The notes under the pieces: model-generated
Seen by the model: the letters and a program-made list of their open reading frames with translations, nothing else
Told to the model about the DNA's origin: nothing
The model's database searches: none
Shown: one piece after another, positions 22,880-46,919 of the stretch
Layout: each line of letters starts with the position of its first letter
Numbering within the stretch: position 1 is the stretch's first letter
Program-made: the position numbers and the translations under genes
Assembly: GCA_030549495.1 (NCBI GenBank)
Contig: JAUIRK010000730.1
Coordinates: forward strand, 118,007 to 182,006
DNA: 64,000 nt
Direction: 5' to 3'
Source of the DNA: Nectonema munidae
Taxonomy: Eukaryota; Nematomorpha; Nectonematoida; Nectonematidae

Positions 22880-24330
22880 TAAGAGTTTCTTCGAGAGATA
22901 GAGAATCTTTATTTTTTTTGTAATGTTGGATTCGAGTCATTATCATAATCATCATCATAATTACTTTCAAGATCTGCTTGCTCTGGTAAATAATTAACAA
23001 TGAGAGTTTTTTCCCATTCATTAGAGTCACTTTCAATTGGCAGGTCTTTATCAAAATTTGAATCAACATTTTCTATTTCAAATTCTTTAGTTAGTTGATA
23101 AACTTGATCATCATTGACATTATCATCAACATCATTAACATCTTTATTTGTATCTAGATCCAAATTTAAAAAAGAAAATCCCACTGAAGCAAAACAATTT
23201 TTAATGGTCGTTTCTTTTACACTATTCCCAGCCCTTCTGATCCAATGAATCGAATCAAAAAGAATTTTTTTTACAAAGTTCTGCTGTTGAACTTGAGTTT
23301 TCCAATTTAGTGAGAAGCAAAGTTATCATTAGTTTTCGATAAAGTACTTTAAACGATCTAATAACATGTTGAAGTACAGAGGTAGTGTTCGGTGGTAGAA
23401 ACTTGAGATATTGTGTGCGAGATGCAGCATTATCCAAAAACATCAATATGTTTCGCCGTTGAAGCTTCATTTTATTGTTCAGTGTGTGTATCCAGTCTAC
23501 AAATATGCTTGACGTTATCCAAGATTTTTTATTGGCGTAGTAGGTAACGGGTAAGTTAGTTTTGTCAATATTTTTAAAAGAACGGGGGTTAGTTGCTTTA
23601 CCTAAAAAAAATAGAGAAGTCTTGAACCAAAGGATTCAAAATTAAATTGCATTTACTTATGACTAATGGCTTAAGTTTTTCTCCAGTTGAGCTGCATGAG
23701 AACATGACAGTAAGTCTTTCTCTTGCTTTTTTCCACCTCGACATATTGATTTTTAACGGAGAGAGTTTTGTCTGGTAGCGCACGAAAAAATAAAGCGGTT
23801 TCATCACAGTTGAAAATATCAGCAGGTGAGTAGTCTTTAGAAGTTTCTTGAAGACGATTATTGAAGTCGTTTACTACCGTATCTGTCATTTCAGTGCTAG
23901 TTTCTCCACATACTTTGTATGCATGCATAAAATAACGAAAAGGCCATCTGTCTAACCATCCATTTGAAGCTTTAAAATTATTAAGTTTCATTTGATTTGC
24001 AAAAAAGAGCGCCTTCTCTTGAATAATCGGTCCAAAAATTGGTATATTCTTTGTACGAGCAATGCAAAACCACTTCCATACTATATCGTTTATGTCAAAA
24101 TACTTACACTTCGTATCAAATCTTTGTTTTTTTAAATTTGCATTTCATACTTCTCTAGGTAAGTGTTTTTTTTACAAAGTATGTCTCCTACAGTTGATTT
24201 ACCAATTTTGTACTTCTCAGCAAGCTTTCTTTGTGACAGTTTTGGGAGTTTATCGTTGTCCTTAATTAACTTAACTTTATCATCAAGTGATAATTCTTGA
24301 CAAAAACGTTTTGTTGAGCGGGAAATGCGT
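22880..24330 (-). pseudogene. Tigger transposase, broken
   Basis: Minus strand, in order: an N-terminal helix-turn-helix (ELSLDDKVKLIKDNDKL, SQRKLAEKYKIGKSTV, about 24310-24170); FKASNGWLDRW and a DIFNCDETALFFRALP block (23671-23991) with the first catalytic D; KARERLTVMFSCSS and EKLKPLVI (23598-23807); LMFLDNA with the second D; then PPNTTSVLQHVIRSFKVLYRK (23255-23470). In the family the last block reads LQPLDQGIIRSFK, so about four residues including the third catalytic aspartate are deleted. An acidic tail (22909-23184) follows. Frameshifts and stops separate the blocks. Confidence 0.85.
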
Positions 24331-24494
24331 GAGAAAATTAAAAATAATAACCGCTATAAAAGTTGTTTTATTTTGATAAAATACGTATTCGTTGTAGTAT
24401 GATGTAATCAACAATGAGTAAGTGTCAATGTGTTCATATTAGATATGAAAAAACAGTGTTTGTAATAACTGCTGAATTGCTATATTACTGCCGC

Positions 24495-24775
24495 GCGCCT
24501 GTGTGTATTGCTTGTGTATGATGGAGTGTGACTGTCGTAGCAAAATCGATCTAGACACAAAAGATAGTCAAGCAATTTTGACAGATTTCTTCGTGTTTTG
24601 ATAAGATAAGGAGGTAATCTCTTCATCTTTTAAATATGATAAAAAGTTTTTATATCTGTTTCTGTCGTGTGTGTGTGCGTGTTGTCAGTAAGTGATGGTG
24701 TGTGATGTTGTCGGAAATGCAATCATAAGAAATAAAAGATAGATGATTAAGCATTTTTGACAGAATTCGTCATCT
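24495..24775. repeat. Diverged tandem duplication, unit about 170 bp
   Basis: A block near 24500-24600 (GTGTGTATTGCTTGTGTATGA... ACAAAAGATAGTCAAGCAATTTTGACAGA) recurs in altered form near 24668-24770 (GTGTGTGTGCGTG... AAAAGATAGATGATTAAGCATTTTTGACAGA). Order and spacing are kept. It lies in the unexplained insert at the 5' side of the Tigger transposase. Confidence 0.6.
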
Positions 24776-25140
24776 CTCTCTCTTCCTAGCCCTAATGAGA
24801 GTTGATATCAACTGTTTTTAGATATCATTTGTCGAAAGTGTTTGATATATGTCTTTCATTTGTGCCTTCCGATAAAACATCCTATAAAAGATTGTGAAAA
24901 AATTTATTTCTTGTGCCGGTTTTTTACCCTGGTTTTCTTCCTCTGAAGAATTCAAAGGTTTTTACGGTTAGGTAGTGCTCTAGCGACCCGATTCTACATG
25001 GTTAGTAACCAAGCTATCACTAGACAATAAGTTTGTTTCCCAAATTGGGAGCGTTCGCGTTAAGATTGTATCTTTCACTCAGTTGTATTTATATATTGTA
25101 ACATAAATTCTTGTAAAATAATATATATAACAAGGTATAG

Positions 25141-25260
25141 CTATGCAGTAAGAAGGGCCGGTAGGTGTTTAGTGGGATGGAAAGTCCAGTTAGACTTGGA
25201 CTCAGCATTTCGGGCGGGCCACGATATCCGAAAGGATGGGTGCGAACGCCACAAACAACT
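25141..25260. other. GC-rich segment able to fold into a branched RNA
   Basis: Within very AT-rich DNA, this stretch holds a hairpin AGTCCA...TGGACT, a second hairpin ATCC-GAAA-GGAT with a GNRA tetraloop, and a possible closing stem GTTTaGTGG with CCACAAAC. Together these could make a three-way junction on the plus strand. I tested for the hammerhead core (CUGANGA) and did not find it, and it is not a tRNA or 5S rRNA. It may be a structured part of a transposon or an uncharacterised small RNA. Confidence 0.35.
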
Positions 25261-25518
25261 TAATTAGTTAATTAATTTATCTCTTGAAACATTCTCTATA
25301 ATCTACAGGTAAAGAATATGTCCGGTATTCAGTGGTGTAATTGCCATTCTAAAATGTATACCATACTTTAGAAAAGTGGCCGGTGTACGGTTTAGAGGGG
25401 TGGCCGGTTTAAGACAAAATTTCCATTAAATTGGATATGCATTTGCAGGGAATTTTTAAAACAGCCGGTTAAAAGAGGTGGCAGGTTTTATCAGGGACCG
25501 GTTTAGAGAACCTTTGCT

Positions 25519-27512
25519 TTCTCCGCGTTGAGCGAAGCTTGTGATTCTTGAGAGGTTATCGATTATTATTGAAGGGATATTTATAGGTTTATCATATTTT
25601 ATTTTAGCTGAAAGGGGACTTTATGTTTATGGCTTTACAAATGCTGATCAATGTCGCGTTTTCATCCATGAGAGACAGAAATAAGTATTACAGTGTTGAA
25701 GGACACTCTAGTATCATTATTAAACTGCTATTGAAGTTTAATAAACGTGAGTTGTTATTTTTAACGAAACATTTATTAAAAAAGATGGCATGGTTGAAAA
25801 TATGAATAAAACATTACCGTACCATTATATTTTGGAAATATATTTGGAAAATTCTTTTTTTACTTAAAATTGTACTCCTTTTTTTCATTTAATTTGTTTG
25901 TTCTTATCTATTATTTTGTAAATATTCTACATAGTTCAAGATGCTATCAATCTTCAAAAGGCCTTTTAACCTTTACTGAGATAACTTATTTTCTCAAAAA
26001 GCTTTTTCTGTCAAGCCTAAAATATAAATATGCTTTCGATAAAAAAATTTTAACGCGCACTTCGTTTCAATTTATTTCCAAACAGTATCATCAATCTTGT
26101 TTACAAATGCGTTCCACATAATCCTCCTCACATCAACATTGCTTCCACATTTTGATGTTTTTTTCTGAGAATAATTTTTATATAGTAAATAAATATATTC
26201 TATCTCGAACTGTGTCCTTTTTCCCCCTAGAAATTATTGACAAAAACTTCATTATAATAAATTTAAATGTAAACTTGCAAAAAGTGTTTGTCTTTCTGGT
26301 AAAGACGTCCACATTCTCTCAAATATTAAAATAGAGGGGGGGGGGGCGAAGAGAAGTTCTTGAGACAACCATATACTTAAATGTGTATTACAACAAAACG
26401 ACGGCGTTCTTTTTAGCTTGCTCCTATTCCTTAGTTTAAGGTGTGTAATCTGTCGTATCATTTTTCTTCGAGCGCATAACAATGCGAAATTGAGTCTTCT
26501 ATTGAAAATGGCATTGCTTTACCTTTTTCCTCACTTGCTCATCATTTATTTATTTATTACACACATACACCACACTCACACTTCCTATCTAGGTTATACT
26601 TATCATTTTTCTTTTCTCTGCTTGGTGTACTACTGGAGAACTAGTTAAAGAACTGTCCTTTTTACTTTTCACGATAAAGCATCACATGTACTTTATATGG
26701 CGTTTGCTTTCGCATGTGCGTGTATACTTATATTTTTTCACGTATTAAACATAGGCAGATATATATTTAATTCTTTGCAATAGTGAAGTTGCGTAAATAG
26801 TTTAGGCGTTGCTCCTCATGAATGCAAAAACAACAATGGAACATATTCTGTGTTATAAGCGTCACATAAATTACCTGTAATAATGGATATGCGTATCAGC
26901 GTATCCAAGAGGTGTCAGCCTATTTTCCTTCTTCGTTCTGCTTATTTTGCATGAATCTTGGCAGTGTGCCAAGTTATACACGTCAATCAAATCCCAGGCA
27001 CCTATTCAAAGGTACTGGCTGTAGCGCCTGTTTTTAGTTTTGAATTTTTAGTTGGCGGCGTAAGTTATTTTCAGCACACATATCCTATTTTTCATTTTCG
27101 CACGAATGTGTTTTTTAAAACGAATTCAAGAGTCGTTGAATATGTATGATCTATTTCGTTGGTAAAATGTTTCTTCATTCAAACTTTCAATTTTCATTGA
27201 AAACTTAGTTTTTACAATTTAAGTTAATTTTAAGCTTCTGGAACATCAATTTTTACTAAAGCTAAATATTTAGAACAAGGCGTTTTTTGCATCATTTTAA
27301 ATGCGGGATGATAAGTTTTTTCAATAAACAGTTTCTTATCAATCACCTAATAGATGTGGCTGATTGGCTGACTGACCTACTAATCAACCTTCATGATATT
27401 TTCGCTAGCTTTATTAACTAACCTACCAGCTATTTTTTATTGATAATACTTTTACTAACTATTGAATTTCTTTCAAGGTGCCTGTCTATAATTGAATTAG
27501 AAGATGCTTCAA
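25519..27512. other. No gene recognised
   Basis: AT-rich intergenic DNA with a G-run of 13 near 26335. Open frames here have no recognisable motif or splice context. Confidence 0.4.
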
Positions 27513-29263
27513 TAGTGATGGGACGATTAATCGGAATCGTATCGGATTAATCGGAATATCGGGAGTTTTTGAAAGTATCGGAAATCGGCATCGGATATGA
27601 ATTATTTAAATCCGATTCCGATACCAAAACGATTCTTAAATATACAGAATGTTGGATAAATAGTTATAACATAAGATTGCATTCTGTAGGGGTTTACGTA
27701 CTGTATTTAATGGGAGTGTGGGTTGTTAGAATGCTGAACTTGTTACACCAATGTCTTGGGTTTAAAGTTCAGTCTTGTCGAGGCAAATTACCCATAGATT
27801 GATACAAGCAGCTTAAATATGCTATTTTGATGAAAATACTCTCTGGTACTAACACTAGTGCTTCTATCTCCCTCACATTTTTTCATGTTTTCCCTTCTAT
27901 TTTCTAATTTTACCAAATTTAAGTTAATTCTAACTCTATGTAATTAATATTATGAATTACTTTTTGAAATAAATTTATCATATTTTTGAATTGTGCTAGC
28001 AACAGTAAGAATAAAAGTTATGTGCGAAAATATAGGTATCAATATTGAAACAATGAAAAGTACTACAAAATTTTTTCAAAATTATTGAAATGTGCTGATC
28101 AATTTTTGTTTTTCAAAAACTTGCTAAACGGTCTGGTATGTTATGAAAATTCTACTTTTATTAAAAAAATTTTAAGTGTACTGCGTGTATTCTACGTTTT
28201 TTCAAATACATTTCTTTAAAAATGCTTTATTTTATAAAGATTTTTTCTTACATATGCCAAATCAGATGGAAACTCGTCAAAAGAAAATGTGAAAAACTAA
28301 AGAAAATGTCTTTACAATATAATTATGAAAAAATTTGATTTCGATAAGATAACTCTTTCATGCGTTTCCATGGCGCAATCACGCTCGACTTGAATGCGGT
28401 GATGATGAGAAAAATATTTTTGTGATTCTTTAGATCTAAATCTAAAAATAATATTCCTTACATTCGACCAGCAGTGATGTTGAGCAAAATATGGATTTTA
28501 ATTTTAGTTTTGAAAAGTGTTTTTCAGATATCAAAAAAATGAAAACTGAACAAGAAACAAACAATATAAAAACTGAACCAAGCAAGAATAAAAGTAAAAA
28601 CAGAAATTTCAAAATATTTGAAATATAAACTTATCGGAAACAATGAAAATCCTTTTGAATGGTGGAAAGCGAACAAAGAAGAACTTCCAAGTTTGGAAAA
28701 GAGCGAATTTTTAGTGTTGGTGTGAATATATACTCGTCAAAAAAACTGCAAAGATGCTTATGTTTTTGAACTATAATTTGCGAGTGCTCAAATTAAATAC
28801 GATTAATGAATTGAAAAAGCGCTTTTTTATCATTAAAATGCACTGTTTTTATTATTTGTTCTTATCATTTTGAACTCAACATTACATCTTTTATTAATTA
28901 AAATAGAACCATTGATAGATTTTTCAGGTAATGAACATAATCTCTGTCTTTTATCGCGTAATGAACAACACTACAAAAGTTTTCTAACGACTTTTCTTAA
29001 AGTCATAACAATGCCGAAATTTGGTAGAAATAGTCGTTAGCGATAACTTTTTAGTACTTATTGAGCATATGCGCTAGAAGGCCATTCTAAAAGAAAGCCT
29101 AAAGTATTTATATGAGTTTTTTCAAATCTTTATTTGAAAGAAGGCATTTGTAACCTTTTGAACTTCTATTTTAAGTAAGCTTTTGAATATCTAGGCACGC
29201 TTATTGTCGAAGAATCAGAATCGTATTGGGATCGGTAAAAATTTTGGTATCGTCCCATCACTA
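27513..29263 (+). mobile_element. hAT-type transposon, internally deleted
   Basis: The left end TAGTGATGGGACGAT (27513-27527) is matched in inverse at 29249-29263. Inside the left end ATCGGAATCG-type motifs are repeated several times, and some recur near the right end (CAGAATCGTATTGGGATCGG). At 28648 the plus strand encodes NPFEWWKANKEELPSL, the start of the hAT C-terminal dimerisation domain; the rest of the transposase is missing. Flanks share CTTCAA/CTCCAA, a weak target duplication. Confidence 0.75.
27700..27810 (+). repeat. Possible degenerate tRNA-derived SINE inside the hAT
   Basis: GTGTGGGTTGTTAGAATGCTGA resembles the promoter A-box side of the SINE at 43351, and GGTTTAAAGTTC lies where a B box would be. 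The match is loose. Confidence 0.25.
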
Positions 29264-32200
29264 CTCCAAATGTGATTAATTCATTTCAAGGTGCACTCAC
29301 TATTTTTAGACCAAATTTATAATAAATTCAGATATTGTGTCTCTACTCGCCATCATTTTTTTGTTGGAAGCTCATGGTAGAGATGGTTTAGTGTCAAGCA
29401 CTTGAATTCTCTCCTAGTTTTATTTTTAACTTCAATCAATGCCAAAATTGTATTGTATCTATCAAGAGTGTGCAACTTTGGATTTACTCTTTCTTTGATC
29501 TAGGAAACAGACACGCCAATATAGTATTCATTTTTCTATTCGCGCCTTTTTCTTATTTTACTATTATCTTATAGGTTATTAATGTTATCCTACAACCTCC
29601 TTATTTTGCATTCCTGTAGTATATACATATGGTATTGAGTTTTCGGCATTTTGAAGTGTTATTACAATTTCCCCTGGGCTACACTTATGCCAACAACGCC
29701 ACTGATTAATGCACAATACTTATATTTCTGTTTGTGTAATTTATATTTTGTTCATATGCAATTTTTAAAGCGCTTTTTTGCTCGCAGTGTTTATATATCT
29801 GTATTTATAGTCGATTTTTTGACTTGTAAATTTTTGCATACTTCAAAACACATATATAAAGAAAGAAAGATTTATTCATACAATTATAAAGAAAAAAAGA
29901 ACAGTTCGTTACATCAGTAAGACAAAATGTTTACAAATTTAAATGGAATAGACAATATATTTTCAATATAGAAAGTTTTTTTTTTTAAGGGAAATATTCA
30001 AAAAGGCCTTAAGGCCGCTGATATGAATAAAACCCATACACTTTAATAAAAGTGTACTAGTATGCTATTGTATTCTGGTTTGGAACAAACTTAATTGAAC
30101 AAAATATATATTGCCGCCCCTCCCCCTTTAATTTTATTAGTTTTTGTTATTTTTCTAAGCCTTTTTCCAATACAAAGCATAAACCCTATAAAATTTCGAG
30201 CGTTCCCTATATATTTTTAACTGAATCCATCACTGGAGAAGTATCACTTGTTGAATATCATCATTTAAATTCGGAGGTGAGTGATAGTGGCCGCGCCTTT
30301 TCTTAATTCTTCATAAATAAGCAAAGGAAGGGAGCTAATGCGCCTTTTCTTGTACCACAGAGGCTTGTGGGACGAAACTTTTCTAATTTCAGTGATTCCT
30401 TATTACTCAAAACTGGAAATTAAGTCATTGTCTTCATTCAACAACTCGAAGAAAAATGTCCTGTTCTATAAAAACCTACCACTGTTCTCTACCACTTTTT
30501 CTCCTCCATTCCAAAGCATTTATCTGCAAAATAAATAAATGAGTAAATTGTGCACCATGGCATTTTTTGCGAGGAGCTAGGAGAAATCGTAAGCATGCAT
30601 TTATTTTTTGCCTCAAGCATTTATATACTCGTTATACGCGAATTCGATCACAGAAGACAGAAGTTTCAACCAAATAACACTCTTTCTCCTTCCACATGCG
30701 TATTGTAAAGGTAAAAATGCTTTGGAAAGAGTCCTACTTTTCAAGCCTACTTTCCTACATAAATCATTTTTCAGTGATTTGCTTGGAAAAGTAGCTATCA
30801 TCCTGGTGTGATACTGCTGTATGCTTTATTCTATTTGCAGAGGCTGGCGGCTTGTCGATCAATGCGACATTCTAAATACATCTCAATCCACACAAATATC
30901 GCACTTCTTACTCAATGCCATCAGAATTACGTCACATGACCCGCGGCTATTTATAAATCTTGCATCTACCCCACATAACTATTTTTTTAAATGGGAATTG
31001 ATATTACATTCTTTGACGGGCGATTACGTCACGTTTATCACTCAAGTTCTATGAATTTTCACAAAATACCTGCCTATCATTTTCTAAATGGATGTGGAAA
31101 ATGTTTAATAAAAATTTGAAATTTTGTTGACGCGGCCGTTCTACCTTCATTTACGCAACCTTAGCCTTCGTTTTCCACGTGCATTAGCTGCCCTCCATAA
31201 TGGAAAATTGACTACGTTAATTAAATTGGACTACGAGGCAATTGTTCTTACGGCTAATTATTCATGGGAAGGGTAGGAGAGGAGATGGGGGTGCGGTGAT
31301 TTTCTTAATACGATAGACACGCTATGGAATTAATTTTAATACTTCAATCATATATTCTTCTTAATCTGTATAAGCTTTTATCGCTAATAGAGACGTCTGG
31401 GACAGTGTTTTTTAGACAGTCTTAATATTTTTTTAACGAATCCTGCCTCTCCCAACTCGAAACGTTTCTTTCAAAAAATCTTTGAAGCCCATCCGTTCCT
31501 CGCCTTTTTTTAAAATCTTGAAGTGTATTTTTCAAGACTTAATCCTCTTGATTTTTATTGTAATTATCTTTTTAAAATTGACATACATATCATACTTAAC
31601 TTTTATCTTGAAAAAGATTCATTCTTTTTTAAAATGGAATTATTTTTCTCTAAAATTTTAAATCACTATGGAGAAACTATGGAATGTTATTCCCCCCAAT
31701 AAAATAGACACTTGAAACAGGAATGTTTAGGTATTTTATATTTTATAGCCATTGTAGCGAGGAATGGAAAATAGGTATGTATGTGACCGTTCCAAAATTC
31801 AAGAAGTTTGTTCTTCAATTTTTAAACTTATATCCCTTTCAAGTTCCCTATGGGAAGCCAGAATTTGACATTTTTTTTCACTGTATTGCTTCTCTGTCCA
31901 TTCATCAAAATATGAACTTTTCTTTTAACAGATTATCACATTGAAATAAAAGAGAAACTGCTAGACTGGACGAGATGCCTGCTCAATAATTTAAACATCG
32001 TCATTTAATAGGTTGTGCTGATTTGAGTTTTTGTCTAAAGGAGATACCAAGTTTTTTTATACTTGTGAATAATCTAAACTGTTACTTTTCAACTTCTCAT
32101 TCCACAGTGGCGTACACATCTTTAATGCTGACCGGGGCAGATGCTAATTTTGCCGCCCCTCAAAATGTCAAATAACACTTGAAGACGACCAAAACGCAAA

Positions 32201-32556
32201 AATACAGGTATATAGGTATTTTCTCGAATAAATTTTTATTGATGTTTTATATTTAATACTAAATTTCGCGAATTATGGTGCAAAAACAAATTGGCGAATA
32301 TACATTTCTAAAATTTTAGATTTTAGTCTAAAAAATTAATTTTTTTACTGCAGTGATATTTAATTTTATATGTGAAAGATTTAAAAGATAATTTTATATT
32401 TTTTATGATAATTTTTTTATTATAATTCAAATAAAAAACTTGAAACTCTGGAATTTAAGTTCGCGAACTTTAATTCCTTGCCAAAATTTTATTTTTTTGC
32501 AAGTGTTTAGTTTATGTCCTTGATTATTATAATTCTATTTTATATTTATTTTGTAG
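29264..32556. other. Upstream region of the PAK gene; no coding exon found
   Basis: Mostly AT-rich, with a transposon-like end near 32106 (CAGTGGCGTACACA, partner not found). At 30830-31270 base composition rises and contains ACGTCA-type half sites (near 30930 and 31025), a TATTTATAA box after CCGCGG near 30950, and CACGTG near 31180. This could be a promoter or enhancer for the kinase gene downstream, but there is no direct evidence. A splice-acceptor-like TTTATTTTGTAG ends at 32556, so a 5' UTR exon of the PAK gene may begin at 32557. Confidence 0.3.
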
Positions 32557-32659
32557 AATATAAAGTAGAAGACTTTTCGAAAGATTATCCCATTCCTTCA
32601 CGTTTTACCTCGATTTCAAGATGCGCACGCTTTTCTTCCTTCATGCTCTCTAAGATCAA

Positions 32660-44870
<12,211 letters not shown>

Positions 44871-44883
44871 ACATAGAACAGAC

Positions 44884-44889
44884 AATAAA
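44884..44889 (+). promoter_or_regulatory. Polyadenylation signal AATAAA of the PAK gene
   Basis: AATAAA begins 14 nt after the last base of the PAK stop codon. It is the first such hexamer downstream and would give a very short 3' UTR; others could be used further on. Confidence 0.6.
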
Positions 44890-45559
44890 ATATATTTTAC
44901 ATAGAAATTAATTTTTTTTTTCTAGAAAACTTATATTAAAGGCGAAAAAAGCATATTTATTGATTAAGATTCATAAATACACAATGTGTTTAGTATATCA
45001 AAAAGCTTTTGAAAATCTTAAAGGTAAGTTTTAATCATGTTTCATTTGTAAGAGAAGTGTTTTATTTTTATTTTCTAAAATAGAAATATAATTTCTGAAC
45101 AAATAAGAAAAGCAAATAATAATCATTACCTTATATGATTTTCATCGAAATTAAGGTCGATAAATTCTCCATCATTTCTGAAAAATATTTTAAAAGATTT
45201 ATCGGAAAAGGCAGCTAAAAATTTTTTTCCCTATACGCATATATGGCACACGCAATTCATTCGTAAAGAAGTTTACCCGAACTTTCCCATTATCAAATAT
45301 ATTTTTTTTAATGTAATTTTAAAGAAAGCTTTTTAACATCGAAAAAACGGTTTTATTTTTATTTTTAAATTTATACAAAAAAATGTCGCTAAAAAACCGA
45401 TTTATAACTTTTTTCAATTATAGATGGCTTAAAATAATTTTCATAAATATATTTTTACAAATAAGGTTTTCATACATTTGGAAAACGATTTTTATTGGCT
45501 TATTTGTAAAACAACTTTTAGTTAAAATTATAGAAATAAATTATTTAATTTGAAAAAAT

Positions 45560-45850
45560 CATAAGCAACAATTATTACAAACAAAATTTGAATGTAGTTT
45601 ACATATACTTTTGCAACACTTTTTACATTTCTGCTTTTTTGGCATACCAACTACTATAATCAGATGTTCCCGTGAAAAGAATGTTATATGAGGTTTGCAG
45701 CACAAATGGTACCAAAAGTGTTGTATGACATTTATCAATAATAATATGTAGTGTATGATGCACAAATAATATTGATTTTTGAGATGAGAGCAAAACGCAG
45801 AGAATATTGTATGGAGTAAATTGCCTAATGTGCTGCGTATAGACAAGGTA
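45560..45850 (-). pseudogene. Possible piggyBac transposase C-terminal remnant
   Basis: The minus strand ends in KKQKCKKCCKSICKLHSNFVC, which resembles the cysteine-histidine end of the piggyBac transposase at 1-656 (CEKC..FICKSHS). The upstream part of this frame has no clear family motif, so the assignment rests on the zinc pattern. Confidence 0.35.
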
Positions 45851-45990
45851 CTATCTAATTTTTCGATAAAAAATCACAAAATTCGAGAATTTACATAATA
45901 CAAGTTTTATGAACAGATAAATAATTTATTTAAATAAAAATCGGATATTGATCTTGAACAGTAGTCATTCTAGAATAGTATATTTATCCT

Positions 45991-46267
45991 CAGGGCCGGC
46001 CTTAGGCCAATGCAACCTATGCGGTCGCAGTGGTTCCCGCGCTTTTCATTTTTCATTTTGATGATATATTTTATGATTTCGATAAATGCAAGGTTCGCAA
46101 AGTAAAGTTACTTTGATCGTCATTTTGTGTTAATGAAAAAGAAATAAAACAAATCCTTTTCTTTTTTTCAAAATCTTATTTCTCACTTTTAATCTTTTTT
46201 CCTACCCACACTGGGCTCCGCACAATCCATTTTGCATAGGGCCCCTCGAACACTAGGGCCGGCCCTG
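45991..46267. mobile_element. hAT-like MITE, 277 bp
   Basis: Inverted ends CAGGGCCGGCC (45991) and GGCCGGCCCTG (to 46267), flanked by TTTATCCT and TTTATCTA (6 of 8 alike). No coding content. A similar single end, CAGGGCCGAAC, occurs at 62134. Confidence 0.7.
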
Positions 46268-46919
46268 TTTATCTAGAAAATAAACATTTGATACGTTTAG
46301 TAAATTTTTAAAAATTAATAATAATTAATCATAAAAAAGTTACTTTTCAAAGGACAAATTTAGCAAACTTTCAAGTTTTTTGCTCGCCTAGAAATAAAAA
46401 TGTCTGATTATTAAAATTTAACTACGAAATTCTCTCATAACTTTGTAACAGAGAGTATCTCGTGGTGGTCTTGTACCATATAATTCAGATAAAGATTTAA
46501 GCTGGAGGAAGGGGTGACTATTTAGGAGCAATGAAACTATAATATTCAAATATAAGTCAACGGTGTTTTTATTAAAGATGACCTTTAACCCTAAGCGAAA
46601 GCCTTTTTTGTCACCACCAACAGTTTTTGGTATATTGATAACAAATGTTGAGATGAAAGTGTTACATTATTATAAATAGTCGAATACATCATTTCTCCTC
46701 ATTTTTTTAAGCGTTTATAATTTTTTTCAAATTGTTTTCTTTGTTAATAAAATGTCAAGAAAGTGCTTCAATCGTCCTGATATAATATTGTAAAATCTGA
46801 AATTTGTATAACTGATTGTTCTTTTTGAGAAACACATTTTATCTGCCCGTTCTGTTCATATGTCTTACAAAAAATATTTTAATAAGGAAAAAAATCTGTC
46901 TTTTACAATTCATATGACA

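Larger units (their letters stand above)
22523..25518 (-). mobile_element. Tigger (pogo/Tc1-mariner) transposon, decayed
   Basis: The ends carry inverted TCTCTAAACC: 22531 on the left, and GGTTTAGAGAACC at 25500-25512 on the right. Next to each lie several CCGGTTT...AGAGGTGGC subterminal motifs (22552-22575; 25377-25490), a pattern typical of Tigger elements. The transposase runs on the minus strand. At 3.0 kb it is longer than usual for the group because of about 1 kb of unrelated-looking sequence between the transposase start and the right end. Exact ends and the TA duplication are uncertain. Confidence 0.7.

Noticed and set aside
25141..25260. Hammerhead ribozyme
   Set aside because: GAAA followed by a stem and a UH-like step fits part of the core, but no CUGANGA box is present on either strand at a workable distance.
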